Source: Nanosynbacter sp. (GTDB taxonomy: Bacteria > Patescibacteriota > Saccharimonadia > Saccharimonadales > Saccharimonadaceae). From it: a stretch of DNA of 5,530 nt. Shown one piece after another: positions 1 to 4,732 of the stretch. The stretch covers positions 1-5,530 of the forward strand of contig JABZKE010000039.1 in NCBI GenBank assembly GCA_015257445.1. Reading direction: 5' to 3'. Position 1 is the stretch's first letter. The number at the start of each line of letters is the position of its first letter. Below the pieces are notes generated by a model. The model searched no databases. It was not told the origin of the DNA and saw nothing but the letters and a program-made list of their open reading frames with translations. Made by a program: the position numbers and the translations under genes.

Positions 1-440
1 TTATAAATCTTGGCGATTTCCTTTACAAAATGATCTGCAATTTTATTGGTCATCTTTGTGGCAAACTCGGCATCGCGATCGGTCGTAGTGATATTAATAA
101 TTTCCGTACCTTTAATCGCCGAAACTTCGATCATTTTTAACATTTCATCGAAAGATTTCTCGATATTAATATCATTCTTGACCTTGTCGAGCACACGGTG
201 TGATTTAACTACTTGCGTGTAAGTATCAATCAGGTTTTTATTGGTTGCAACTTCACCCGGCAGATTCGCATTGGATTTATCTGAGCTTACAATCACCGTA
301 GCGGTCGCTTCGTATTTTGGTTTTTGCATAAAAAATACGTAAAAAGATCCTAATCCAAAAATTAGGGCAAAAATTATCAGTAGAATATGGAGCTTAGCCT
401 TAAAATAGGCAAACATTTCTCCGAGGTTAATCTCATCCAT
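1..440 (-). CDS. Wzz/YveK-like polysaccharide chain-length protein, N-terminal part (runs off left edge)
   Basis: The minus strand is open from the ATG at 440 to the window edge, giving 146 residues without a stop. The protein starts MDEINLGEMFAYFKAKLH, has one hydrophobic membrane segment at about residues 18-38, and continues with KPKYEATATVIV, a stretch near NKNLIDTYTQVVKSHRVLDKV and GTEIINITTTDRDAEFA. This order (short cytoplasmic N-terminus, TM1, 'P.Y.A.A...V', 'N...I.TY...VKS..VL', 'I.IT..D.D...A') is that of the Wzz / YveK / CapA family. These inner-membrane proteins set the chain length of exported polysaccharide and in Gram-positives partner a tyrosine kinase. The coiled-coil middle and the second membrane segment would lie outside the window, so I cannot tell whether a kinase domain is fused. 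The start at 440 is supported by a promoter just upstream and by the usual MDE..L..Y family start. There is no good Shine-Dalgarno, only a weak TTAGG. Confidence 0.8.
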   Translation of the reverse strand, partial: MDEINLGEMFAYFKAKLHILLIIFALIFGLGSFYVFFMQKPKYEATATVIVSSDKSNANLPGEVATNKNLIDTYTQVVKSHRVLDKVKNDINIEKSFDEMLKMIEVSAIKGTEIINITTTDRDAEFATKMTNKIADHFVKEIAKIY

Positions 441-446
441 GCCTAA

Positions 447-481
447 TTTATATCATATTTAATCCAGAAAATAAATATCAA
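447..481 (-). promoter_or_regulatory. Promoter of the Wzz-like gene, near-leaderless
   Basis: On the minus strand TTGATA (481-476) is followed after 18 bp by TATGAT (457-452). An overlapping alternative is the extended -10 TGA-TATAAA (455-447). The first predicts a transcript start near 445 and the second near 440, the A of the start codon. Either way the leader would be about 0-5 nt. Which -10 is used cannot be decided from sequence. Confidence 0.5.
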
Positions 482-499
482 ACAATAATTTAGCTATAT

Positions 500-538
500 T
501 TGTCAATAGCCATAAGCGTCTTAAAGATAATTGTCAAT
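500..538. repeat. Direct repeat TTGTCAAT x2, 31 bp apart
   Basis: TTGTCAAT occurs at 500-507 and 531-538. On the minus strand each copy reads ATTGACAA, so each contains a perfect -35 hexamer TTGACA. Neither has a convincing -10 at 16-18 bp. The 31-bp offset is close to three helical turns, so the pair could be binding sites for a regulator of the Wzz-like gene. Chance recurrence in AT-rich DNA is also possible. Confidence 0.3.
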
Positions 539-547
539 GTCTAAAAT

Positions 548-575
548 TTGCCAAAAATAAAATATTTGATAAAAT
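548..575 (+). promoter_or_regulatory. Sigma-70-type promoter of the short transcription unit
   Basis: TTGCCA (548-553), a 16-bp spacer and TAAAAT (570-575), the latter preceded by TGA to form an extended -10. Each hexamer differs from consensus at one position. The predicted start is near 582-583, exactly where the left arm of a 5' hairpin begins, which strengthens both calls. Confidence 0.55.
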
Positions 576-631
576 AATGTCTATTGCACTTTTTAGTCAC
601 TCGGTGGCTGGTGGGGGCTAGGTCGTGTGCA

Positions 632-658
632 ATGATTATTAAGGAGATGCATTCGTAA
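632..658 (+). CDS. Possible 8-residue upstream leader ORF (MIIKEMHS)
   Basis: An ATG at 632 opens an 8-codon frame ending TAA at 656-658, two bases before the ATG of the 26-codon frame at 661. Its start codon overlaps the right arm of the 5' hairpin (627-633), and it spans the AAGGAG at 641-646. If real, it would couple translation of the next frame by reinitiation. Its own ribosome site is poor (AGG at 620-622), and short frames like this arise easily by chance. Confidence 0.15.
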   Translation: MIIKEMHS

Positions 659-660
659 AT

Positions 661-741
661 ATGCGTAGACTTAAACGTGAATCTTCGCGCAAAAAGTCGA
701 AAATTCCTCCTGCCCCATGGCAAGAGTATATCGAATATTAG
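661..741 (+). CDS. Possible 26-residue basic small protein
   Basis: The frame from ATG 661 to TAG 739-741 encodes a peptide with two halves. The first is strongly basic, MRRLKRESSRKKSK. The second is a Pro/aromatic acidic end, IPPAPWQEYIEY. This sharply divided composition looks more like a protein than random AT-rich translation. AAGGAG lies at 641-646, but the gap to ATG is 14 nt, longer than usual. An alternative is coupling from the preceding 8-codon frame, or folding of GCAT (649-652) with ATGC (661-664) that changes the spacing. The unit has its own promoter and terminator. The basic half could bind nucleic acid, but I recognise no family and assign no function. It may also be an accidental frame inside a structured RNA. 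Confidence 0.35.
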   Translation: MRRLKRESSRKKSKIPPAPWQEYIEY

Positions 742-786
742 TCTTGAATAGTCAAAATTCAATTTTAAGGATTAATATTTGAGGAC

Positions 787-812
787 AAATATCGCTATCC
801 AGCGATATTTTT
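787..812 (+). terminator. Intrinsic terminator of the short unit
   Basis: AAATATCGCT (787-796), loop ATCC, AGCGATATTT (801-810), then the run TTTTT at 808-812 and C. The 10-bp stem is perfect, with only four G-C pairs. The U-run is on the plus side only, so it acts on plus-strand transcripts and insulates aspS from upstream transcription. Confidence 0.65.
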
Positions 813-849
813 CTTGATTCTATAATTTGAAAAGTTGACTGGTTTATTA

Positions 850-858
850 TGTTATAAT
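850..858 (+). promoter_or_regulatory. Extended -10 promoter of aspS, predicting a leaderless mRNA
   Basis: TGT-TATAAT (850-858) is a perfect extended -10 box. Only 7 nt (AGAGATT) separate it from the aspS ATG at 866, so transcription should start at or one base before the start codon. The candidate -35 boxes are badly spaced: TTGACT at 835-840 leaves 12 bp and TTGAAA at 827-832 leaves 20 bp. The extended -10 probably carries the promoter. AGAG at 859-862 is too close to ATG to be a convincing Shine-Dalgarno. Confidence 0.6.
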
Positions 859-865
859 AGAGATT

Positions 866-2629
866 ATGAGAAAACTGTCTGGAGAACTAAAACAACAAAT
901 CAATCAACATGTTACAGTCTCTGGTTGGGTAAATTCCAGGCGTGATCACGGTGGGTTAATCTTTATTGATTTACGTGACCACGAGGGGATTATTCAGCTA
1001 GTGATTACCCCAGAAAATGCTGAAAATTTTGCCATCGCCGAAAGTTTGCGCGATGAATTTGTCATTTCGGCTACTGGTCTAATTCGTGAGCGCGACCCTG
1101 CTCTTCGTAATCCTCATATTGCTACGGGCGACATTGAATTAGTGGTCGACTCACTGGAACTCTTAAACCGTTCTGAACCTTTGCCGGTTAATACTCATGA
1201 TGATGGTGCAGAGTCTGGCGAAGAACTTCGTCTTAAATATCGCTATCTTGATTTACGTCGCCCAAGTATGTTGCATACGCTTCGTCGTCGTGCGGAATTT
1301 TATCACTTCATGCGCGATTACATGGAATCTCATGATTTTATCGAAGTCACTACCCCAATTTTGGCCAACTCCAGTCCAGAAGGCGCACGTGATTTTCTCG
1401 TACCATCCAGACTCCGTCCAGGACAGTTTTATGCTTTGCCTCAAGCTCCTCAACAGTTTAAGCAGCTCCTCATGGTTGGCGGCGTTCCTCGCTATTATCA
1501 AATCGCCCCATGTTTCCGCGATGAGGACCCACGCGCCGACCGTCTTTATGGTGACTTCTACCAACTCGATCTCGAGATGTCTTTCGTGGAAGAGGGTGAA
1601 GTAGTTCGCACCACTATGGAACCATTGATTAAATCTTTGGTTACCAATTTTGCTCACAAGAAATTACTCTCAGAAGAAATTCCACGTATTCCGTATCAGG
1701 AAGCCATGAATCGTTTTGGTGTCGATAAACCAGATTTACGTTACGGCATGGAATTGATTGATTTGAAAGAAGCTCTGAAGGATACCGCTTTTAAAGTTTT
1801 CCAAACTGAATCTGTCAAGGCTATTTGTGTAAAAAATGGCGCCACTCTTTCGCGCTCCCAAATTGATAATTTCACCGAAAAAGCTCGTAAACTCGGTGCA
1901 GGCGGTCTGGCTTATATCATCTATGAAAATGATGAAGTTAAAAGTCCAATCGCTAAATTCCTCACTGAAGCTGAATTAGCTAAAATTAAAGAACTCACCG
2001 GTGCTGAGAATGGCGATGCCGTGTTCTTCGGCGCCGATTCACTCGCAAAAGTGAATAAAGTGCTCGGTCAACTTCGTATCGCGTTTGCCGATCACTTTAA
2101 TTTGAAGGATGATAATGTTGTCGCACTTTGTTGGATCGTGGACTTTCCATTCTATGAATGGGACGAAGGTAAAAATAAATTAGACTTCGGTCACAATCCA
2201 TTTTCTATGCCAAAAGGCGGACTCAAAGCGCTCGAAGCCGCCGAAACTGATGCCGAAAAGCTTGCCATTGTCGCCGACCAATATGACATGGTGATGAATG
2301 GTTTTGAAATTTGTTCTGGTGCCGTACGTAATCACAGTCCAGAAGTGATGTATAAGGTTTTCGGTATTCTCGGTTATGACGAGAAATATGTTGAAGCCCG
2401 TTTTGGTGGTATGCTGAATGCCTTTAAGTTCGGCGCCCCTCCTCATGCTGGCTGTGCCTTCGGTATTGAACGTATTTTCATGGTTCTAAACGACAATAAA
2501 AATATTCGCGATATCGTAGCCTTCCCGAAGAACGGTTCTGGTGTCGACCTCATGATGAGCTCACCATCCGTCGTCGATCCAATCCAGCTTGAAGAAGCTC
2601 ACCTCCAAATCATAGAGGATGAGGAATAG
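866..2629 (+). CDS. aspS: Aspartyl-tRNA synthetase (probably non-discriminating, Asp/Asn)
   Basis: The 587-residue cytoplasmic class II enzyme charges tRNA-Asp with aspartate using ATP; the length is normal for the bacterial type. Visible parts are an OB-fold anticodon-binding domain (residues 13-100, GWVNSRRDHGGLIFIDLRD), motif 1 (about 158-176, ending PILANSSPEGARDF), and motif 2 (about 210-240, with CFRDEDPRADR and FYQLDLEMSF). A bacterial GAD insertion follows at about 285-420, and motif 3 is GAPPHAGCAFGIERI (523-537). The catalytic core also shows NGFEICSGAVRNH (478-490), like the AspRS subgroup that has FYQLDLEMSF rather than the E. coli FTQIDIETSF. His28 in RRDHGG corresponds to the His that marks non-discriminating AspRS (E. 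coli has Leu). Ala80 occupies roughly the second specificity position, where such enzymes usually have Gly and E. coli has Lys. Such an enzyme would also form Asp-tRNA-Asn for GatCAB. It is a single-gene unit, bounded by terminators on both sides. Confidence 0.96.
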   Translation: MRKLSGELKQQINQHVTVSGWVNSRRDHGGLIFIDLRDHEGIIQLVITPENAENFAIAESLRDEFVISATGLIRERDPALRNPHIATGDIELVVDSLELLNRSEPLPVNTHDDGAESGEELRLKYRYLDLRRPSMLHTLRRRAEFYHFMRDYMESHDFIEVTTPILANSSPEGARDFLVPSRLRPGQFYALPQAPQQFKQLLMVGGVPRYYQIAPCFRDEDPRADRLYGDFYQLDLEMSFVEEGEVVRTTMEPLIKSLVTNFAHKKLLSEEIPRIPYQEAMNRFGVDKPDLRYGMELIDLKEALKDTAFKVFQTESVKAICVKNGATLSRSQIDNFTEKARKLGAGGLAYIIYENDEVKSPIAKFLTEAELAKIKELTGAENGDAVFFGADSLAKVNKVLGQLRIAFADHFNLKDDNVVALCWIVDFPFYEWDEGKNKLDFGHNPFSMPKGGLKALEAAETDAEKLAIVADQYDMVMNGFEICSGAVRNHSPEVMYKVFGILGYDEKYVEARFGGMLNAFKFGAPPHAGCAFGIERIFMVLNDNKNIRDIVAFPKNGSGVDLMMSSPSVVDPIQLEEAHLQIIEDEE

Positions 2630-2662
2630 AGGCAAACTAAATTCCGACCTCGAAATTAAAGG

Positions 2663-2712
2663 AAATAAAAATCCGACTTCAAAAAATCAAAATCAAAGCA
2701 AATAAAAATCCG
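2663..2712. repeat. 13-nt direct repeat next to the terminator
   Basis: AAATAAAAATCCG occurs at 2663-2675 and again at 2700-2712, where it forms the left arm of the aspS/uppP terminator. The first copy lacks the complementary arm. A related CCGACCTC lies at 2644-2651. This looks like a degenerate partial duplication of the terminator arm. Confidence 0.4.
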
Positions 2713-2732
2713 GCTCTAAGGCCGGATTTTTT
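2704..2732. terminator. Bidirectional terminator between aspS and uppP
   Basis: AAAAATCCGGC (2704-2714), loop TCTAAG, GCCGGATTTTT (2721-2731), one more T. The stem is a perfect 11 bp with a G-C-rich upper part. It has a T-run on the plus strand and, from the A-run, another on the minus strand. It can therefore end both convergent genes. Confidence 0.85.
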
Positions 2733-2744
2733 AGGCAGAATCTT

Positions 2745-3554
2745 TTAGAAGAGTAATAGTGCGGCGAAAATTCCAAGCGATAAAATCACGCGGTAAATAC
2801 CGAAGCTTGGGATTGACTTCTCTTTCTTAAAGTATTTCATTACGATTTGTAATGCGATTAAACCAGAGACGAACGCGACTAGATTTGAAAGTAAAAGCAT
2901 GCCTAAATTGCTAGTAATATAAGCTCTCGAAGAACTTGAAAGTAGGGATTTGCCACAAACTGCAATCATGATTGGAAGGCTAGCTAAGAAAGAATATTTA
3001 GCTGCCGATTTCGAATCGAGACCCATTACGCGACCAGTAATAATGGTCGAGCCAGAGCGGGAAACCCCAGGAATCAAAGCAAAAGTTTGCGCTAAACCAA
3101 TCGCTAAAGCGCGGCCCGGAGTTAATTCATTTTCATCTTTTAGTTTCGACAAATGTGGTAATTTATTTACGAAAATCATAATTAAACCAACAAATCCCAT
3201 CGCAAAGCCAATCGTAGCGAGGCTCGAGAAAAACGGTAGTTTCTCAATCACTTTCGAAAGCACTAAGCCGATAATGCCAGCTGGGATTGAGGTGATTAAA
3301 ATATTTAGCACTAATTTATAATCTTTTTTCACAAACACGCGTTGTAAAATTTCCCAAATGGTTTGGCGATAGTAGAAAAGTAACGCAAAAAGCGTACCAA
3401 AATTAATTAATTCCAAAAAGAAATGAAAATCTTCCGCACGTCCACCCGCACCCAAAATGCGCTGTGTGATTTCGAGATGTCCAGAGGAAGACACCGGAAT
3501 AAATTCAGTAATACCTTGTACGAGACCTAAGACGGTCGATTCTAAAATGTTCAT
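2745..3554 (-). CDS. uppP: Undecaprenyl-diphosphate phosphatase (UppP/BacA)
   Basis: This integral membrane enzyme removes one phosphate from undecaprenyl diphosphate, recycling the lipid carrier for peptidoglycan and other surface polymers. From the ATG at 3554 it is 269 residues, a normal length, with about eight hydrophobic segments. The family signatures are intact. The (E/Q)xxxE motif is QGITE (Q13-E17), followed by FIPVSSSGHL with His26. The second signature is PGVSRSGST (162-170), with Arg166 as the conserved catalytic or phosphate-binding Arg. INFGTLFALLFYY (50-62) also fits. The frame stays open back to an ATG at 3581, adding MGAGDYNKT, but I prefer 3554. The family begins MN.LE...LG..QG.TEF, and the upstream -10 box lies inside the extra codons. 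There is no Shine-Dalgarno at a normal distance (GGAG is 14 nt away). It diverges from rpsT and converges on aspS. Confidence 0.95.
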   Translation of the reverse strand: MNILESTVLGLVQGITEFIPVSSSGHLEITQRILGAGGRAEDFHFFLELINFGTLFALLFYYRQTIWEILQRVFVKKDYKLVLNILITSIPAGIIGLVLSKVIEKLPFFSSLATIGFAMGFVGLIMIFVNKLPHLSKLKDENELTPGRALAIGLAQTFALIPGVSRSGSTIITGRVMGLDSKSAAKYSFLASLPIMIAVCGKSLLSSSSRAYITSNLGMLLLSNLVAFVSGLIALQIVMKYFKKEKSIPSFGIYRVILSLGIFAALLLF

Positions 3555-3560
3555 AGTTTT

Positions 3561-3589
3561 ATTATAGTCTCCGGCCCCCATCTTTACAA
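3561..3589 (-). promoter_or_regulatory. uppP promoter, predicting a leaderless mRNA
   Basis: On the minus strand TTGTAA (3589-3584), a 17-bp spacer and a perfect TATAAT (3566-3561) end 6 nt before the ATG at 3554. The expected transcript start falls on the A of the start codon. Its -35 overlaps the rpsT -35 on the other strand. Confidence 0.6.
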
Positions 3590-3610
3590 TCTATGAAAAT
3601 CATGTATAAT
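3583..3610 (+). promoter_or_regulatory. rpsT promoter
   Basis: TTTACA (3583-3588), a 16-bp spacer, TATAAT (3605-3610). Transcription should begin near 3617, giving a leader of about 42 nt that contains a good Shine-Dalgarno, AGGA at 3648-3651, 7 nt from the ATG. The shared TTTACAA at 3583-3589 serves as the -35 for both this promoter and the divergent uppP promoter, so the two probably compete for polymerase. Confidence 0.7.
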
Positions 3611-3658
3611 ATTTCACAAGTATATTAATCATTAAATCGTTTTAAACAGGAAACTATA

Positions 3659-4009
3659 ATGCCGATTATCAAATCTGCAAAAAAGGCAGCTCGTCAAGCA
3701 GTCAAACGCACTGCAAAGAATCAACAGATTAAGAAGTTCATCAAGAACGCTCTTAAAGCTTTCAAAGCTAACCCAACTGCTGAAAATCTTTCCAAAGCTC
3801 AATCTGAATACGACAAGGCTGCAAAGAAAGGCCTCATCAAGAAGAATACTGCTTCTCGTCGTAAGGCTAACTTGGTGAAAATTGCTAAGGCTTCTAATGG
3901 CGCCAAGGCTGAAACCACCGTTAAAAAAGCTACCGCCAAGAAGGCTACTGCAAAAAAGACTGTCGCTAAAAAGACAACTGCTAAGAAGACCACCAAAAAG
4001 GCTGCTTAG
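3659..4009 (+). CDS. rpsT: 30S ribosomal protein bS20 with a Lys/Ala/Thr-rich C-terminal tail
   Basis: bS20 is a primary 16S rRNA-binding protein of the small subunit, a three-helix bundle. Residues 1 to about 83 match the family: MPIIKSAKKAARQAVKRTAKNQ at the start, then a middle helix, then YDKAAKKGLIKKNTASRRKANL (about 51-72), which contains the diagnostic KAAKKG.I.KNTA.R.K. The usual protein is about 85-90 residues and this one is 116. The extra part (about 84-116) is a low-complexity tail of Lys, Ala and Thr with four near-identical pentapeptides, resembling the tails of histone H1-like proteins and mycobacterial HU. It probably adds disordered RNA contacts, but its role is unknown. Start choice is clear: AGGA at 3648-3651 is well placed. 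The gene has its own promoter and terminator. Confidence 0.95.
   Translation: MPIIKSAKKAARQAVKRTAKNQQIKKFIKNALKAFKANPTAENLSKAQSEYDKAAKKGLIKKNTASRRKANLVKIAKASNGAKAETTVKKATAKKATAKKTVAKKTTAKKTTKKAA
3929..3988 (+). repeat. Four 15-bp imperfect tandem repeats coding xxAKK in the bS20 tail
   Basis: Codons 91-110 encode ATAKK, ATAKK, TVAKK and TTAKK, followed by a shortened TTKK and AA. The DNA copies differ mostly at third positions (AAA/AAG, GCC/GCA/GCT), so the amino-acid pattern is kept while the bases drift. That suggests selection on the peptide rather than a recent slippage event. Confidence 0.75.
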
Positions 4010-4010
4010 T

Positions 4011-4038
4011 AAAAAGACCTCTCCGGAGGTCTTTTTTT
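4011..4038. terminator. Bidirectional terminator between rpsT and holA
   Basis: AAAAAGACCTC (4011-4021), loop TCCG, GAGGTCTTTTT (4026-4036), plus two further Ts. The perfect 11-bp stem begins one base after the rpsT stop. The A-run on its left gives a U-run for minus-strand transcripts as well, so it can end the mutM-holA message. Confidence 0.88.
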
Positions 4039-4083
4039 GATTTAAAATTCAGCGGAATCCCCTAGAGACTTTCAGTGGGAAAT

Positions 4084-4725
4084 TTAGAATTCAGTAGAAA
4101 CTTTAGCGATTCTCAGTAAAAAACCTTCGAGCAGTGTCCAGGGTTCTTTACTAAAATCTGTCGACTTCACCAAGACATCAATCTTCGCTAATTCCTTCAG
4201 AACAGCACGGGCTTTTTTGGGATTTCGCTCTAGTAAGTCACAAGCCTTTTTTGTCCAAGCTCCAATCGTGGCATATGGATCATTATCCGCCTCGATTGTT
4301 TGCAGATTCTTTACCGCGCGCCTACCATCCGTCATGGCCAAATCAAAAATTCGAAACACCGCATTACGATCCACCGTCTGCTCTGCCGCTGCAAAAGTTT
4401 CGAATTTAATCTCCGAATTAGTTTTTGCCAGCTTCACTAGTTCCTTATAAACCGCCCCACGCTTATCGAGTTTAGTTTCAAGTAGAACAATTTTATGTGG
4501 CGTATTTATTAAGTTTGGCAGTTTCTCCACCAAATCTTTTTTCAAAAATAAATCCTTAATCAAGATTCGACGCTCCGCCTCAAAAAAAGTCACGCCGAGA
4601 AAAATCGATTCCAGTTCTGCCAGGCTGATATTATCCGCATCGATAATCTCGATTTTTCCCCCCAAGATCATCCGGGCTTTTTGCTCGGCTTTTTTGCGGT
4701 CTTCTCCGTCGAAAATATAAATCAT
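4084..4725 (-). CDS. holA: DNA polymerase III subunit delta (clamp loader), unusually short
   Basis: Delta is the clamp-loader subunit that opens the beta sliding clamp at primed sites. The N-terminus MIYIFDGEDRKKAEQKARMIL matches the family's opening '..l.G.d......a...l'. It is followed by IDADNISLAELESIFLGVTFFEAERRILIKDLF (about 28-60), the usual region of an acidic patch, 'l...pfF...r.v.i..l'. KIVLLETKLDKR (78-89) fits the conserved strand 'vif.e...d.r'. The C-terminal collar-type region is about 122-213, with WTKKACDLL and a last helix LAKIDVLVKSTDFSKEPWTLLEGFLLRI (179-206). At 213 residues it is far below the usual 320-345, and almost nothing lies between the N-terminal region and the collar (about 110-122). 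It follows mutM by 7 bp; AAGG overlapping the mutM stop is its ribosome site. The identification rests on motif order and I cannot test it by search. Confidence 0.75.
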   Translation of the reverse strand: MIYIFDGEDRKKAEQKARMILGGKIEIIDADNISLAELESIFLGVTFFEAERRILIKDLFLKKDLVEKLPNLINTPHKIVLLETKLDKRGAVYKELVKLAKTNSEIKFETFAAAEQTVDRNAVFRIFDLAMTDGRRAVKNLQTIEADNDPYATIGAWTKKACDLLERNPKKARAVLKELAKIDVLVKSTDFSKEPWTLLEGFLLRIAKVSTEF

Positions 4726-4732
4726 TTAAACC

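Larger units (their letters stand above)
582..812 (+). ncRNA. Candidate short structured transcript (about 230 nt), unidentified
   Basis: This stretch sits between a good plus-strand promoter and an intrinsic terminator and belongs to neither flanking gene. Its 5' end can fold: ATTGCAC (583-589) pairs perfectly with GTGCAAT (627-633). Inside that, AGTCAC (595-600) pairs with GTGGCT (604-609, one G-U) around a UCG loop. Bases 601-630 are 70% G+C (21 of 30), while 481-600 is about 24%, as expected if structure is conserved in an AT-rich spacer. A further AT hairpin lies at 744-749/757-762. It includes a strong Shine-Dalgarno (AAGGAG, 641-646) and a possible small ORF, so it may be a small mRNA rather than a non-coding RNA. 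I looked for landmarks of tmRNA, SRP RNA and RNase P RNA and saw none. I do not recognise the family. Confidence 0.4.

Noticed and set aside
533..538. TTGACA (minus) as a -35 of a second Wzz promoter
   Set aside because: The best hexamers at 16-18 bp (TTATGG, TATGGC) are poor -10 boxes.
601..660. tmRNA, SRP RNA or RNase P RNA in the G-rich segment
   Set aside because: None of the invariant blocks of these RNAs (for example the SRP GGAAGCAGCC loop or the RNase P GAGGAAAGUCC block) is present.
541..762. 73-codon minus-strand frame opposite the short transcription unit
   Set aside because: Its translation is unlike a protein (mixed, no motif). It runs antisense to a better supported promoter, hairpin and Shine-Dalgarno, and has no ribosome site of its own.
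1197..1657. Frames on both strands (135 plus and 134 minus codons) inside aspS
   Set aside because: They are out-of-frame shadows of motif 1-2 of a clearly conserved synthetase.
2180..2446. 88-codon minus-strand frame inside aspS
   Set aside because: Shadow of the catalytic domain; no motif or start signal.
2950..3321. 123-codon plus-strand frame opposite uppP
   Set aside because: Antisense shadow of a membrane protein gene with intact family motifs.
3555..3581. Longer uppP start at 3581 (adds MGAGDYNKT)
   Set aside because: The extra codons contain the TATAAT box and do not resemble the family N-terminus.
3799..3996. 65-codon hydrophobic minus-strand frame opposite rpsT
   Set aside because: Hydrophobicity arises only because the antisense of Lys/Ala codons reads as Phe/Leu/Val/Ala. 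It is not a membrane protein.
4217..4450. 77-codon plus-strand frame opposite holA
   Set aside because: Antisense shadow with no ribosome site.
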